The notes beneath the pieces are model-generated. The model was given only the letters and a program-made list of their open reading frames with translations, was not told where the DNA came from and searched no databases. A stretch of DNA of 64,000 nt from Burkholderia savannae (lineage in GTDB: Bacteria > Pseudomonadota > Gammaproteobacteria > Burkholderiales > Burkholderiaceae). Numbering within the stretch: position 1 is the stretch's first letter; every line of letters starts with the position of its first letter. The stretch spans positions 248,001 through 312,000 of the forward strand of contig NZ_CP013419.1 in the NCBI RefSeq assembly GCF_001524445.2. The letters run 5' to 3'. Shown piece by piece: positions 37,601-46,763 of this stretch. A program made the position numbers and the translations under genes.

Positions 37601-38561
37601 CACCATTCGAGGCCGCCGGATCACCGCCCGGTGCGCGCGAGTCATCTGGCGCAGGCGCCGGCACAGGCTGCTTCTGCGTTACGCTATTAAGCAACTGGTC
37701 GGTGCGGCCGATTTGCTTGAGCGTCGTGCCGACCATGTAGACAAGATTCGTTACGTGCCCAGCATAGCGCGCGAAGCGTTGAGCGACGTCCGCCATACCA
37801 AGCTGCCTGTCGCCACCGTGGCGATTCACGATGCCGTCGCGAACGCCTCCTTCCATCTGCCCGCCGAGCGCATTGGACACGCTATTCTTCGCCCAATCGT
37901 CGCTCCCCATGAGCGCGCCCTTGAACACCTCATCGGTGACCCCATCCTTCATCACCAATGTCGCGATGCACTCGCATAGTTCCCGGTACTTCTTGTTACC
38001 CTCGATACATCGATCCTGCGACATCGACCCCGACTGCGCGGCAGCCTTCAGAAACGACGCGAGCGCCTTGCCGATTTCGGTGAAATTATCAGAGAAGGCG
38101 TCGTCGCCAACCGCAAGGTGCAGTGAATGCACTGTCAGTGCAAGATGATCTAGTGCGCGACGATCATGGCCGTTCAGCTGCGCGACGAGCGTCGTCATCT
38201 TGCTGCCTTGATTTCCGACAAGTTCGCTCAGGTACGCGTGCGCCTTTTTGAGTGAAATCTCCTCGTACAATTCAACGCCACGTGCGTTGATAGCGCGTGA
38301 TTCGCCTGTGGGTGCGCCCTTGCAGCGCGAGGACACGGCATTAACCTGCTGTGACAGCAGTCGCGGCGACGAGGCTCGACCGCCCTCGTCGCCTCGAAGG
38401 CTCACATTCGGCATGCAATGCCCGCGCGTGCTCATCACGCGCGTCACGCTAGTCGCCAGATCACCGCCGGATCGGGGGAAACGAACATCGGAGCCGACGA
38501 TCGTCGACCGTACGCTAACATTTCGTGGGACGCGTGGAAATTGAGCATCGGACGGAGGCAT
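34617..38561 (-). CDS. Giant repeat protein in the bapA/sipA position, candidate T3SS effector
   Basis: A 1,314-residue protein from the ATG at 38561 (GGAGA upstream; an in-frame ATG at 38591 also exists). Residues 1 to about 330 are a unique, helical-looking domain including TNLVYMVGTTLKQIG. Then NNIDVNVDV leads into six tandem 143-residue units plus a 46-residue partial unit (about residues 346-1243), and a 70-residue Ser/Thr/Pro-rich tail. Each unit has a Ser/Ala/Arg/Glu-rich, probably disordered part and one aromatic-containing block (GAWSRDENGKWRMARENP). Gene order (tip protein, this gene, acyl carrier protein) equals bipD-bapA-bapB and sipD-sipA-iacP. No SipA-type actin-binding C-terminal domain is visible. 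Function is unknown; effector status is inferred from position. Confidence 0.75.
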   Translation of the reverse strand: MPPSDAQFPRVPRNVSVRSTIVGSDVRFPRSGGDLATSVTRVMSTRGHCMPNVSLRGDEGGRASSPRLLSQQVNAVSSRCKGAPTGESRAINARGVELYEEISLKKAHAYLSELVGNQGSKMTTLVAQLNGHDRRALDHLALTVHSLHLAVGDDAFSDNFTEIGKALASFLKAAAQSGSMSQDRCIEGNKKYRELCECIATLVMKDGVTDEVFKGALMGSDDWAKNSVSNALGGQMEGGVRDGIVNRHGGDRQLGMADVAQRFARYAGHVTNLVYMVGTTLKQIGRTDQLLNSVTQKQPVPAPAPDDSRAPGGDPAASNGGPVPGAMPQQTAPMVVNNIDVNVDVRSNDAQPRSGTRSSAEDASTAQSPATSSAEASKASSNSASGDANVTRQRDPRNATSRSSDESRAERPMPRPAQDRGEGTEAPTGAWSRDENGKWRMARENPIARTTEGAMRIDPFSGVGANAAGAGIHGMATPGATALGARAVRSNDAQPRSGTRSSAEDASTAQSPATSSAEASKASSNSASGDANVTRQRDPRNATSRSSDESRAERPMPRPAQDRGEGTEAPTGAWSRDENGKWRMARENPIARTTEGAMRIDPFSGVGANAAGAGIHGMATPGATALGARAVRSNDAQPRSGTRSSAEDASTAQSPATSSAEASKASSNSASGDANVTRQRDPRNATSRSSDESRAERPMPRPAQDRGEGTEAPTGAWSRDENGKWRMARENPIARTTEGAMRIDPFSGVGANAAGAGIHGMATPGATALGARAVRSNDAQPRSGTRSSAEDASTAQSPATSSAEASKASSNSASGDANVTRQRDPRNATSRSSDESRAERPMPRPAQDRGEGTEAPTGAWSRDENGKWRMARENPIARTTEGAMRIDPFSGVGANAAGAGIHGMATPGATALGARAVRSNDAQPRSGTRSSAEDASTAQSPATSSAEASKASSNSASGDANVTRQRDPRNATSRSSDESRAERPMPRPAQDRGEGTEAPTGAWSRDENGKWRMARENPIARTTEGAMRIDPFSGVGANAAGAGIHGMATPGATALGARAVRSNDAQPRSGTRSSAEDASTAQSPATSSAEASKASSNSASGDANVTRQRDPRNATSRSSDESRAERPMPRPAQDRGEGTEAPTGAWSRDENGKWRMARENPIARTTEGAMRIDPFSGVGANAAGAGIHGMATPGATALGARAVRSNDAQPRSGTRSSAEDASTAQSPATSSAEASKASSNSASASVSRQGTPVQTGASMQVTDTFNRSVSPPRHIESSTKDAGPRSARTFPTITPADRVVTTEGPTRASGSVKR
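34832..37525 (-). repeat. Six and a quarter near-identical 429-bp tandem repeats
   Basis: The period is exactly 429 bp (six periods = 2,574 bp between equivalent points 37515 and 34941), with a seventh copy ending at 34832. By eye the copies differ at only one base (near 36657). Because 429 is a multiple of three the protein repeat is 143 residues and several other frames remain open too, which produces long spurious frames on both strands. Confidence 0.95.
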
Positions 38562-38620
38562 TGCGAAGATTCTCCATATTGATTCGTTCATGGGACAGCG
38601 AAGGCTGCACTAGGTTCTGT

Positions 38621-39375
38621 TCAGATTCTCACCAGCGGCCCAAAGGCGCAGGTAGGCGCGGCGAAGGCGAGATAGTTGCCCGCGAGCTTGTCATATCGAG
38701 TAGAGACGCCGCGAAAATGTTTGATGCGATTGAAGAAACGTTCGACGACGTTTCGAGTTCGGTACAGCACTCGGCTGTACCGACGCTTGGTCTTTCGATT
38801 CGAACATGGCGGGATGACAACCTCGGCATGCGCAGCACGGATAGTGTTCGCGAAGGCATCTGAGTCGCAGGCTTTGTCGGCCATCACTGCGCCCGTGCGC
38901 AGATGCTCGACCAATTCGTGCGCGCACGAAATATCGGCGACCGGCCCCTCGGTAATGATCATTCGCAGAGGACGTCCGGCTTCATCGACAGCCAGATGCA
39001 GCTTGGTCGTCAGTCCGCCGCGCGAACGGCCGAGAGCTTGCGGGCCGCTTTTTTCGAGCGCCGGCCGAATGTTGGTGCGCACGCACGATGGTCGAGTCGA
39101 TCAGCACGCGTTTGATCTCCGTTTCGTCGGACCCTGCGTGCGCCACGCGCTCCCACACTCCTTTGCGACGCCACCGCGATGCGCATGTACACCGTATGCC
39201 ATCGGCCCAACTGCTTCGGCAAATCGCGCCACGGGCAGCCCGTTCGGCCGATCCAGAGAACGGCTTCGACAAACCAACGATTGTCGGCTGCCGTTCGCCC
39301 TGGATCGCCTTCCTTGCCCGGCAAAACCGATTCGATTTGTGCCCATACCTCGTCGCTCAGTGACCTTCGAATCAT
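38621..39375 (-). pseudogene. IS5-family (IS427-type) transposase, frameshifted
   Basis: MIRRSLSDEVWAQIESVLPGKEGDPGRTAADNRWFVEAVLWIGRTGCPWRDLP starts at 39375 as in IS427-group transposases. The frame breaks near 39185 (between MRIA and RWRRKGVWERV), then passes an A6G slippery run near 39050, the place of the normal programmed shift, into GPQALGRSRGGLTTKLHLAVDEAG and on to NVVERFFNRIKHFRGVSTRYDK. The first break is an additional mutation, so the element is probably dead. The right-hand inverted repeat is not recognisable. It separates the tip protein gene from the repeat-protein gene. Confidence 0.82.
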
Positions 39376-39532
39376 CTTGGCCCGCTTGTGCAAAAGACAA
39401 GATGTAAACACATTTCATCGAATGTAAATAGACGCTAGCGAGTGGCCAGAATGAGAACGCAGCGCCGCTCATTCCTTTAGAGGATTTTCGAGGTATCTGT
39501 CGAGGTCGACATAGCCCGGCGCAGCACCCTGA

Positions 39533-40471
39533 TTAAGTTGCGTTCTTAAGGAAGCTCGATGCGACGTCCATCAGAGCCGATATGGCGCCGCTCAGCACCT
39601 TGTTCAAATTGTCGAAACTCGAAATCTGATGCTGGTTCTTTTCAGCGAACGTCTGGACATCGTTCTGAATGTTGCTTTCTTCCGCCTGAAATCCGGTATA
39701 CCAAGCGCTTTCACGTGCAGTGTCCCAGTCCACACTGTCCTTGTCGGGTAACGAATCACGCATGCTGATCAACTCGTCCGGCTTGATTGTCACCACGCCG
39801 TCATCACTGATCGAGAAGGCACCGCCGAGTTCCTCGCGCCAGCGATCCAGATCCTCGCCTGGCGGCAGTTGATACGACGGCAAATTATCGATGACCTTCT
39901 GCAGCAGCGCGCGGATCTCCTTACACTTGACGGTCATGGTCTTATCGTTCTTTGCCGAGATGTAATCCTGGATCTTGCTCATCGCGTCGGTGACCTCCTT
40001 GAAGGAGGTCACCAACTTTTCGAGGATGTCCGTCTCGGCGTCGACATCGATCTTGCCCTGATTGATCACGTCGATAAGTCCCTGCAGAATCGGATCAGGC
40101 TGGATATCCGAATACTCATTGCGCACACAACCCGGATTCTCCGCCTCCGAACGTTCCAGCAGGTTGTGCAGCCCGCACGCATACGCACGCACCGCGACGC
40201 GCGCATCGTCGAACACCGCCAGATTAGCGCGACTGCCTTCGATGAATTTTCCGGCGATCAATTTGGGATACCTGATCGCTAAAGCCTCATCGCTCATCGC
40301 GCGGAATTTCCGAATCAGATTAAACGTCACATGGCAATGGACATCCGTCGTACGCACATCGTCCGTCACATCCCGTACACCCGCATCGCGGACCGCTACG
40401 TCGCCGGTCCGCGCAAGCGCCTGACGATTTCGTGCGTCCATCACGCGCCCCATATCCACGCTGATACTCAT
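39533..40471 (-). CDS. bipD: T3SS needle tip protein (BipD/SipD/IpaD family, SctA)
   Basis: A 312-residue protein, near-identical in length to BipD (310). It has the coiled-coil segment around residues 140-175 (VNQGKID to SKIQDYISAK), a central domain (DNLPSYQLPPGEDLDRWREELGG, with a typical I-S-DDG-V-TI element) and a hydrophobic C-terminal helix SGAISALMDVASSFLKNAT, as in IpaD-family tip proteins. It caps the needle and controls translocator insertion. It follows the H-NS-like gene as in the Bsa locus. SD AGGAAGGTG precedes the ATG at 40471. Confidence 0.93.
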   Translation of the reverse strand: MSISVDMGRVMDARNRQALARTGDVAVRDAGVRDVTDDVRTTDVHCHVTFNLIRKFRAMSDEALAIRYPKLIAGKFIEGSRANLAVFDDARVAVRAYACGLHNLLERSEAENPGCVRNEYSDIQPDPILQGLIDVINQGKIDVDAETDILEKLVTSFKEVTDAMSKIQDYISAKNDKTMTVKCKEIRALLQKVIDNLPSYQLPPGEDLDRWREELGGAFSISDDGVVTIKPDELISMRDSLPDKDSVDWDTARESAWYTGFQAEESNIQNDVQTFAEKNQHQISSFDNLNKVLSGAISALMDVASSFLKNAT

Positions 40472-40539
40472 CGTATTTCACCTTCCTGCTGTCGGATTAA
40501 TCAAGGGCGCGCATAATACGCGGCCCCGTCTTCACTCGA

Positions 40540-40845
40540 TCAAAGCTCAATCAAAAAATCGTCGCGGTTCTGGCAGCGAATCCATCTCGGTGCGACACCG
40601 CGCCCCGTCCAGGTCGCACCCGTCACGGGATCTCGATATTTCGGCTTGACCGCTGCACGTTTGCGTTGGTTCGAATTCCCCCGGTATCCGAACACCTCAC
40701 GTGCGGAAATACCGTATTCACGCACCTTCATACGCACTTCGTCAATCACGGCTTGCAATTCGGCCTGCCGAGCCTGTTCGGCCGACGCCGCAAGCGCGTC
40801 GGCACGAGCCTTCAGTTCTTTGTAATTCGCCATTTGATCAATCAT
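40540..40845 (-). CDS. bprA: H-NS-family protein (BprA-like)
   Basis: A protein of about 101 residues from the ATG at 40845 (other in-frame starts at 40872 and 40833). The N-terminal half is an oligomerisation helix (NYKELKARADALAASAEQARQAELQAVIDEVRMKV) and the C terminus KYRDPVTGATWTGRGVAPRWI is the H-NS DNA-binding loop. In Burkholderia Bsa loci an H-NS-like gene, bprA, stands between bipC and bipD exactly as here. It may silence or tune AT-rich T3SS promoters. Confidence 0.88.
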   Translation of the reverse strand: MIDQMANYKELKARADALAASAEQARQAELQAVIDEVRMKVREYGISAREVFGYRGNSNQRKRAAVKPKYRDPVTGATWTGRGVAPRWIRCQNRDDFLIEL

Positions 40846-40968
40846 CGGAATTCCGATCATAGGGATGAGCATTGCTGCCGGCTTTCACAAAAACACCATT
40901 GCCAATCCCGCCAACCGCACGGCTGCGAGCGATGGGGTGACGCCCGCCGCTCGCAGTTGAGCAAACCG

Positions 40969-42156
40969 TCAGGTTCGCAGGTTGCCAGTCACTTGCGCCG
41001 CGACGGCATTGCTGTTCGCGACCAAGCTCTTCGCCGCGTCGATCGCCTTCTGCGCAGCCTCGCGACAGCGTTGCGCGGCTTCATGACGCGCGTTCGATGC
41101 CGCCGTCAAGATCTGCTGCGTGCTCTCGTCCGTTTTCTGCTCCGCACGAGCTTCACTCTGCTGCTGCGCCGATACCGCATCGATCTGATTCTTGCCAATC
41201 TGGCCGCCCGATTGGATGAGATTTCCCTTGATCTGGTAGCGATTCGCTTCGATGAGATTCTGCTCGTGACGCAAACCATGCATGTCGATCCGTTGCTGAC
41301 GGGCGGGAGCGTCCTTTGCGAGCACGGCCTCGTGCTCGCTGCTCAGCCGATCACCGCCGCCGTCGATCTCATAATGTGCGGTTTCTCCAGTGTCGCGCTT
41401 GACCGTCACGTGCGAAACCTCGTCATTCGACAGCACCGGCTTGTTGACTCCCCGTAGCTCAAGCGATTGCTCAGCATGGAACTGTTTGAGTTCCGCCTGC
41501 GGCTTCATCTCGTTTTCGATCGACATCGATTTCGTGTTCAGCCCCTTCATCTGCTGGACCGCGCCGCCAAGCGAAGTTGCCGCTTGTAGCGCGCCGCCCG
41601 CAATCGCGGCCGTCATTTGTGTGTAGCCGATTTTGCGATCCTCCTCGGCGGCGTTCCTCGCCATTTGAGATGCGCGCTCCATTTCCTTGCCCATCTCCTT
41701 GTCATCCTCCACCGCGCCCTTTTGCATCGCGTCCTCGAAAATCAGTTCTGCGTTGAACGCTTCGTCAACGCTCAAGATCGGCGATCGCAATCCATCGGAG
41801 ACGGCGCGCGACACATGCTGCTCAACAAGCGCGTCATGCACACCCGTCACCGTCGGATGCTGACTCGCGCCCAACCGACCCTGCACGCCCTCCATTCCGG
41901 TGACTGTCAGTCGATCGGCACCAGGTGCTTGGACCGAAGACTTCGGCTCTGCGAGCGCAATACGCTGCACGGACATGCCTGCATCACAATACTGCTGCGG
42001 GTGGCCAACGACAACCGCCGCAAGCCCCGCATCCGCCTCAGCCAGCATCTTCTCGTCATCGCCGACCGCCTTGTTGCCGCTTTCGGAAATGCCCGTATTG
42101 GCGACCCGGGACAGCTCCGCGCTGTTGATGCCGCTGTTTTGCACACTGAATGACAT
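40969..42156 (-). CDS. bipC: T3SS translocator (BipC/SipC/IpaC family, SctB)
   Basis: A 395-residue protein from the ATG at 42156 (GAGG five bases upstream). A long helical region ([36 protein letters not shown]) contains the single weakly hydrophobic segment of this family, and the C-terminal 100 residues are Ala/Gln-rich coiled coil ([40 protein letters not shown]). It forms the host-membrane pore together with the BipB-like protein. It sits 56 bp after bipB. It is of similar size to BipC (about 420) and SipC (409). Confidence 0.88.
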   Translation of the reverse strand: MSFSVQNSGINSAELSRVANTGISESGNKAVGDDEKMLAEADAGLAAVVVGHPQQYCDAGMSVQRIALAEPKSSVQAPGADRLTVTGMEGVQGRLGASQHPTVTGVHDALVEQHVSRAVSDGLRSPILSVDEAFNAELIFEDAMQKGAVEDDKEMGKEMERASQMARNAAEEDRKIGYTQMTAAIAGGALQAATSLGGAVQQMKGLNTKSMSIENEMKPQAELKQFHAEQSLELRGVNKPVLSNDEVSHVTVKRDTGETAHYEIDGGGDRLSSEHEAVLAKDAPARQQRIDMHGLRHEQNLIEANRYQIKGNLIQSGGQIGKNQIDAVSAQQQSEARAEQKTDESTQQILTAASNARHEAAQRCREAAQKAIDAAKSLVANSNAVAAQVTGNLRT

Positions 42157-42212
42157 ACGCACCTCTACCTTTGAAAATAACGTGATCCCGTACTAATTAA
42201 ACTGCTCGGGCA

Positions 42213-44087
42213 TCACACAGGACGCAGGCTCTGCTTGCAGGCCAACATATTTGTGTTGATCGCATCCGACACGTCCTGCATCAATCGCACTAGCACGCGG
42301 TTGTGCTCAGCAAACGTATCGACTGCTTTCCTCAGCAGATCACTGATCAGCTTGATGTCATACATATCCTCCTTGATGTCGGCAAGGAGGCCCATCGCCT
42401 TCGCCCGCTCGATGCCAACGACGATCCCGCCCGCCGCCTGCGACACTTGGTTGCCGACGTCGAGCACCGTGCTCGCCTTCTCGAAGCGGCTCGCGAGAAG
42501 CATCCCGTCTTCCTCCGCCTCGACGCCGATCGCGCGGCGCATCCGCGTCATTGCTGTCGCGGTGCGCGAGCTGAGCGCCTGGAGCCCCGATTTCTCCGAA
42601 ACCTTCTCGGTCAGCTCCAAGAGCATCTTGCCGATCGCAGAATCCATCACCTTCGCCAGCTGGCCTGCAACCGCATCCATCACCTTCGACGCAACGGCCT
42701 TCACGACCGATGCACCGACGAATGCCGCGGCAACGAGTGCCACACCCGTCACGATGGCACCGAGGATCGCACCCGCGAGCTCGGCTTTCTGTTTATCAAC
42801 TCCACACGCAACGAGCGCTTTCGTGATCAGCGACGAGATCATGTTCATCAGCGGCTTCAGGATCGCGTCCATCACGGGTTGCATCAGCTTGTCCATGAAC
42901 GACACGCCGGTCGTCGCTTGGCTAATCTCGTCGCCGACCGCGAGCGCGAGGCCAACAGCCGCGAGCGCGAGGCTCGCGCCGCCAGTGAACGCAGCAGCCG
43001 CGAAACTCACTGCGGTGATCGCCCAGCCAACGATCTTGCCGATGCAGCCCATCGTCTTCTGCATTTCCTCGGCTTTTTTCTCCTGCTTCTGAAACTCTTC
43101 GGACTCCTTTTTCTGCTTGGCTTCGAGCATTTTCTGCTTCTCGATAAAGAGCTTGTGCTTCGATTCAAGCTCCTTCACGTTGCCCGACGAGATGAGTTCC
43201 TGCAGCTTACCGAGCACGGCAGTCAACTCAGCCACGCCACTCAGTTTCTGCGATATCGCCCCACGCAGCTGAGCACTCGTACCGTACTGCTTCATCGCCC
43301 GATTCACTGCTTCGTCGACCTTTTCCTCGTATTCGCATGCGCGCGTCGCGAGTTCAGTCGCCGTGTCAAGTTTTTTCGTCGCGTCCGCCTGCAGCGCGTC
43401 CGCTTTTCCGTGTAGCTCGTCCGCCTTCTGCTTCGCCTGTTCTAGCGCCTTGTTTAGCAGTTGTAGCTGGTCAGCAGGAAGGCCCTGCTCCACCGCATCG
43501 TCATACCGCTTCTGTGCGGCGTCGACCGCCTCGTCCGCCGCTTTCGCGTCCGCGGCGGCCTGCTTGGCGGCAGCAGCAGCCTGTTCGGCAGCATCGGTCG
43601 CAGCCTTCGCATCGTCCGTCGCTTGCCGGAACGCATCGGAAACTTGGCTCAGGCTATCCTGCGCGGCCTTCGACATCTTGTTCCAAATGTCGGAGCGCTG
43701 CTTCAGGTCCTGCAAGCTATTCGCGCTGATGATGCTCATCAAGTCCCCGAGCAATTTGGTAAGCTTTGCCGAGCCACTCACCCCGCCGTTGACGTCATCA
43801 CCGGATGTGCGAACATCTGCCGCATCAGATGACGATGCATCATTCGCAACGGGCGTGCGCAGCTCGGGCACGTCGTCGAGCCGCGCGCCGTTAGCAGTCT
43901 GCGGTGCATCGCACTGCTCGGACGCACGATGCAGCATTTGCTCAAGAAACTTACGTTGTGCGACCGACATGACATCAACGCAAACCTGCGGCGACAGCAT
44001 GCCCAGCGTGCTCGCTGCGTCGCGCAGCGGATGATTTTGGTATGCGTTCGCATTGGCGGTTGAGCCGCCCAGCACTCCCGATGACAT
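42213..44087 (-). CDS. bipB: T3SS major translocator (BipB/SipB/IpaB family, SctE)
   Basis: A 624-residue protein, the length of BipB (620). Residues 150-260 are a long Ala/Lys/Asp coiled coil, residues 300-345 a second one ([27 protein letters not shown]), followed by two hydrophobic segments ([20 protein letters not shown] and [23 protein letters not shown]) that insert in host membranes. It requires the BicA-type chaperone, encoded 18 bp upstream, and pairs with BipC. Confidence 0.93.
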   Translation of the reverse strand: MSSGVLGGSTANANAYQNHPLRDAASTLGMLSPQVCVDVMSVAQRKFLEQMLHRASEQCDAPQTANGARLDDVPELRTPVANDASSSDAADVRTSGDDVNGGVSGSAKLTKLLGDLMSIISANSLQDLKQRSDIWNKMSKAAQDSLSQVSDAFRQATDDAKAATDAAEQAAAAAKQAAADAKAADEAVDAAQKRYDDAVEQGLPADQLQLLNKALEQAKQKADELHGKADALQADATKKLDTATELATRACEYEEKVDEAVNRAMKQYGTSAQLRGAISQKLSGVAELTAVLGKLQELISSGNVKELESKHKLFIEKQKMLEAKQKKESEEFQKQEKKAEEMQKTMGCIGKIVGWAITAVSFAAAAFTGGASLALAAVGLALAVGDEISQATTGVSFMDKLMQPVMDAILKPLMNMISSLITKALVACGVDKQKAELAGAILGAIVTGVALVAAAFVGASVVKAVASKVMDAVAGQLAKVMDSAIGKMLLELTEKVSEKSGLQALSSRTATAMTRMRRAIGVEAEEDGMLLASRFEKASTVLDVGNQVSQAAGGIVVGIERAKAMGLLADIKEDMYDIKLISDLLRKAVDTFAEHNRVLVRLMQDVSDAINTNMLACKQSLRPV

Positions 44088-44105
44088 ACGTTCAGCTCCT
44101 GTTGG

Positions 44106-44627
44106 CTAGTTTTCAATTCCCGTCATGTCCGGCGCAGGATCTGCGCCAACGCCCACTTCGTCGAGTCCGTCTAGATAGGACTTTGCCTTCTGCTTCAAGC
44201 GCTCGTCGGATGAACATTCGACGACGATGCCAAAGCAACGCCGTGCGAGCCCCGCCTTTCCCATCAGCAAATGGCACTGGCCGGTATGAAACATCGGACG
44301 GTAGTCGTCCTTCGACAGCGAATACGCGAGCGCATACAAATCGATTGCCTTCGCGTATTCCTTCTTTAACTGGCAGACCGCCGCGAGACCCATCGCATAT
44401 TCAGCGTTGTAGAAATCGTAGATGCACAGAAAGCGGAAGAACACCTCTGCGTCATCGAGCCGCCCCTGTTGATAGAAGCGATATGCGAATGCATAGATTC
44501 CGTCCATCAGATCCTGCGGCACGCCATGCAGGTCCTTCAGCGTCGCGCCGTTCTGTACTGCGTCCAACAGCGCCGCGGCCATTTCTTCAGCTTCCATGTC
44601 ATCGATATTCACGTCACGTTGCGTCAT
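44106..44627 (-). CDS. bicA: Class II T3SS chaperone and co-activator (BicA/SicA family)
   Basis: A 173-residue protein with three TPR-like repeats (YAFAYRFYQQGRLDDAEVFFRFLC, YAMGLAAVCQLKKEYAKAIDLYALA, MFHTGQCHLLMGKAGLARRCFG). It binds the translocators BipB/BipC before secretion. SicA and BicA also act with the AraC-type activators InvF and BsaN once freed from translocators. The gene starts a new transcript after a 124-bp gap that holds an inverted repeat. Confidence 0.93.
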   Translation of the reverse strand: MTQRDVNIDDMEAEEMAAALLDAVQNGATLKDLHGVPQDLMDGIYAFAYRFYQQGRLDDAEVFFRFLCIYDFYNAEYAMGLAAVCQLKKEYAKAIDLYALAYSLSKDDYRPMFHTGQCHLLMGKAGLARRCFGIVVECSSDERLKQKAKSYLDGLDEVGVGADPAPDMTGIEN

Positions 44628-44674
44628 GCCCTCACCTCGTTCGGTATTTCAGTTACAAAGATATCGGCGCTCGA

Positions 44675-44699
44675 TGCACTGCCATCGAATGACAGTGCA
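44675..44699. promoter_or_regulatory. Inverted repeat upstream of bicA, candidate activator box
   Basis: TGCACTG (44675-44681) and CAGTGCA (44693-44699) are perfect 7-bp arms with an 11-base spacer, 48 bp before the bicA start codon. It lies in the gap where the BsaN/BicA-dependent translocator promoter is expected. It could also form an mRNA hairpin. Confidence 0.35.
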
Positions 44700-44751
44700 A
44701 CATTACGCGCCGTTCGCTCAAAAGGATTTCACAAAGCAGTTTTTTGGCTTG

Positions 44752-45978
44752 TCAAGTGTTCCGATTATCTTTTGGGGCGGGCGGGACGCCATTGCCCGAT
44801 GTGCCTGCGGCATCCGTTCCGTCGAGCCCATCCTCACGATCGTGTTGCGTCGGCTCCACATCGTGATACGGAACCGGCTCGTCCTCTTCCAAGTCACCGC
44901 CGGTCATCGCCGATGTGAACGACTCATCGAGGTCAGCCGCCACAAAACGATTTGCCACCTCGACTTCCTTGAGCCATGTCAACACACGCATCACGCCTTC
45001 GATGTCGTCGTGGCTCACGAAGCTATATCGGCGCGGAGAGTTCCGGTAAATCGAGCGTGCGAGCAAGACGTTACGTACCACCGGCACACCATTCGCTTCG
45101 GCATGCCGAATGACTGCCAGAGCGCGTGCGTTTGTCTCACGGATCGATACAAACGGAATTGGCACAACATCCAGATTGATGTAAATGCCGATCGCGATAT
45201 GGGTAGGATTCGCGACGATAAAGTCCGACTGCTCGACGTTCGCCTTGATTTCCTCCGACAGCAGTTCATGATGGATTTCACGCCGCTTGCTTTTTATCTC
45301 GTGATTACCTTCACTCTCTTTGTATTCTTGCTTCACCTCATGTTTAGCCATCTTCAATTCCTTGTAGTACAGGAAGTACTCGACGACAGCATCGAGGACC
45401 ATCACGGGTAGCGCACATAGTAGGAACAGCAAGATAAGCCTCACCGTCATCACGATCCACATGTGGCCGAGCAGTGCCGGTTGGGCGCGGAATAAGCCAA
45501 AAACATCGCGGTGATATAGGCGGGCGAACATTTGCACCGTGACTGCGAAAATCACGACGTAGAGCAACGCCTTCACCGTCTCTTTCACCGAACGCCAACT
45601 GAAGAGCCTCTTCATCCCCTTGACAGGATCGAGCGCGGTAAAATCGATCTTGATCGATTCGACGGCCAGCGTGAACCGACTCTGCATAAGCGCGGGCAAT
45701 GCGCCCGCGAGCGCACAGAGCAGCATGAACGGCATAGCAATTCGCAAAAATAGTTTCGTCAACTCGAATACATAATCGGCGGGATTCGGTAACGTGTTCA
45801 TCGAAGCGATCCGCAAGAATTCCGCCATCGCACGCGTCAAATCAACGATTGTGGTAATCGACATCACGCCCGCCGCAACCACGACAAACGCGACGATATC
45901 CTTCGACTTGAAAGTTTGTCCTTTCTTTGCCGCGTCGCGCAGCTTCTTCGCTGTCGGTTCTTCGGTTTTCTCGGCCAT
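44752..45978 (-). CDS. bsaZ: T3SS export switch protein SctU (BsaZ/SpaS)
   Basis: A 408-residue protein with four membrane helices in the first 205 residues and a cytoplasmic domain containing NPTH (residues 257-260), the autocleavage site that lets the apparatus switch from rod/needle to translocator secretion. The C-terminal 50 residues are acidic and longer than in SpaS (356). The ATG at 45978 is 3 bp after bsaY. Inner-membrane export gate component. Confidence 0.95.
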   Translation of the reverse strand: MAEKTEEPTAKKLRDAAKKGQTFKSKDIVAFVVVAAGVMSITTIVDLTRAMAEFLRIASMNTLPNPADYVFELTKLFLRIAMPFMLLCALAGALPALMQSRFTLAVESIKIDFTALDPVKGMKRLFSWRSVKETVKALLYVVIFAVTVQMFARLYHRDVFGLFRAQPALLGHMWIVMTVRLILLFLLCALPVMVLDAVVEYFLYYKELKMAKHEVKQEYKESEGNHEIKSKRREIHHELLSEEIKANVEQSDFIVANPTHIAIGIYINLDVVPIPFVSIRETNARALAVIRHAEANGVPVVRNVLLARSIYRNSPRRYSFVSHDDIEGVMRVLTWLKEVEVANRFVAADLDESFTSAMTGGDLEEDEPVPYHDVEPTQHDREDGLDGTDAAGTSGNGVPPAPKDNRNT

Positions 45979-45981
45979 CGA

Positions 45982-46740
45982 TCACTTCACGAGCTTAGAA
46001 AATGAATGTACGTGCAGCAGCGCCGTCAGTTCGTGCGGTGCTGCGGACACGAAATACAAATGGAATACCGAAAACGCGACGATGCTCTTGACAGTCAGTG
46101 ATAAAGAAAATGCATTGACCTGCGGGCAGAAACGCGCAAAGAGACCTAGCAATGCGTCGGTCAGAAACATTACGATGAGTACGGGCGCTCCGAGCGCAAG
46201 CCCGTGCGCCACGAGGTCGTTCAGCAGTGTGCCGATGCGCGAGAGGTCGACATTAAACAGCGCGCCCGTCGGCACGGCCGCGTAGCTCGATTCGAGCTGC
46301 TCGACGATCGTCAGCATGCCGCCCTGCTGCAAAAACGCAGCTGCATAAAACAGGCTAACGAAAGGAGCGAACGCGGACGCCTCGACGCCAGTCGCCGGAT
46401 CGATCGAATCGCTGATCGTAGCGCCGCGTTGATTGTCGATCAGTTCGCCAATAGCGGTCGCGACCCAGAATGGCAACGACAAACCGACGCCTAACACGAG
46501 GCCCGCGGCGCCCTCGGTAAGCGCAATCCCGAGGAGTGCGCCACCACTGGATGAATGCGGATGTGCAAAACTCGGCCAAAGACCGACGATGACGGCGAAC
46601 ACGATTGTGTTCTTCAGCATCCCATTGACGATCGTCCGGTCATTCAGAAACGGCAGCAAATAAAATACCGGCGCGATCCGTGCATAGGCGATTGCGAACG
46701 CGCCGAGGTGCAGATAGAACACTTCCATCGAGATGATCAT
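45982..46740 (-). CDS. bsaY: T3SS export gate protein SctT (BsaY/SpaR)
   Basis: A 252-residue polytopic membrane protein with the SctT pattern (AYARIAPVFYLLPFLNDRTIVNGMLKN; ELIDNQRGATISDSIDPATGVEASAFAPF). It builds the export pore with SctR and SctS. It lies in the conserved order SctR-S-T-U. Confidence 0.95.
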   Translation of the reverse strand: MIISMEVFYLHLGAFAIAYARIAPVFYLLPFLNDRTIVNGMLKNTIVFAVIVGLWPSFAHPHSSSGGALLGIALTEGAAGLVLGVGLSLPFWVATAIGELIDNQRGATISDSIDPATGVEASAFAPFVSLFYAAAFLQQGGMLTIVEQLESSYAAVPTGALFNVDLSRIGTLLNDLVAHGLALGAPVLIVMFLTDALLGLFARFCPQVNAFSLSLTVKSIVAFSVFHLYFVSAAPHELTALLHVHSFSKLVK

Positions 46741-46763
46741 CGTGTCGCTCAGTGCGAAGCCGA

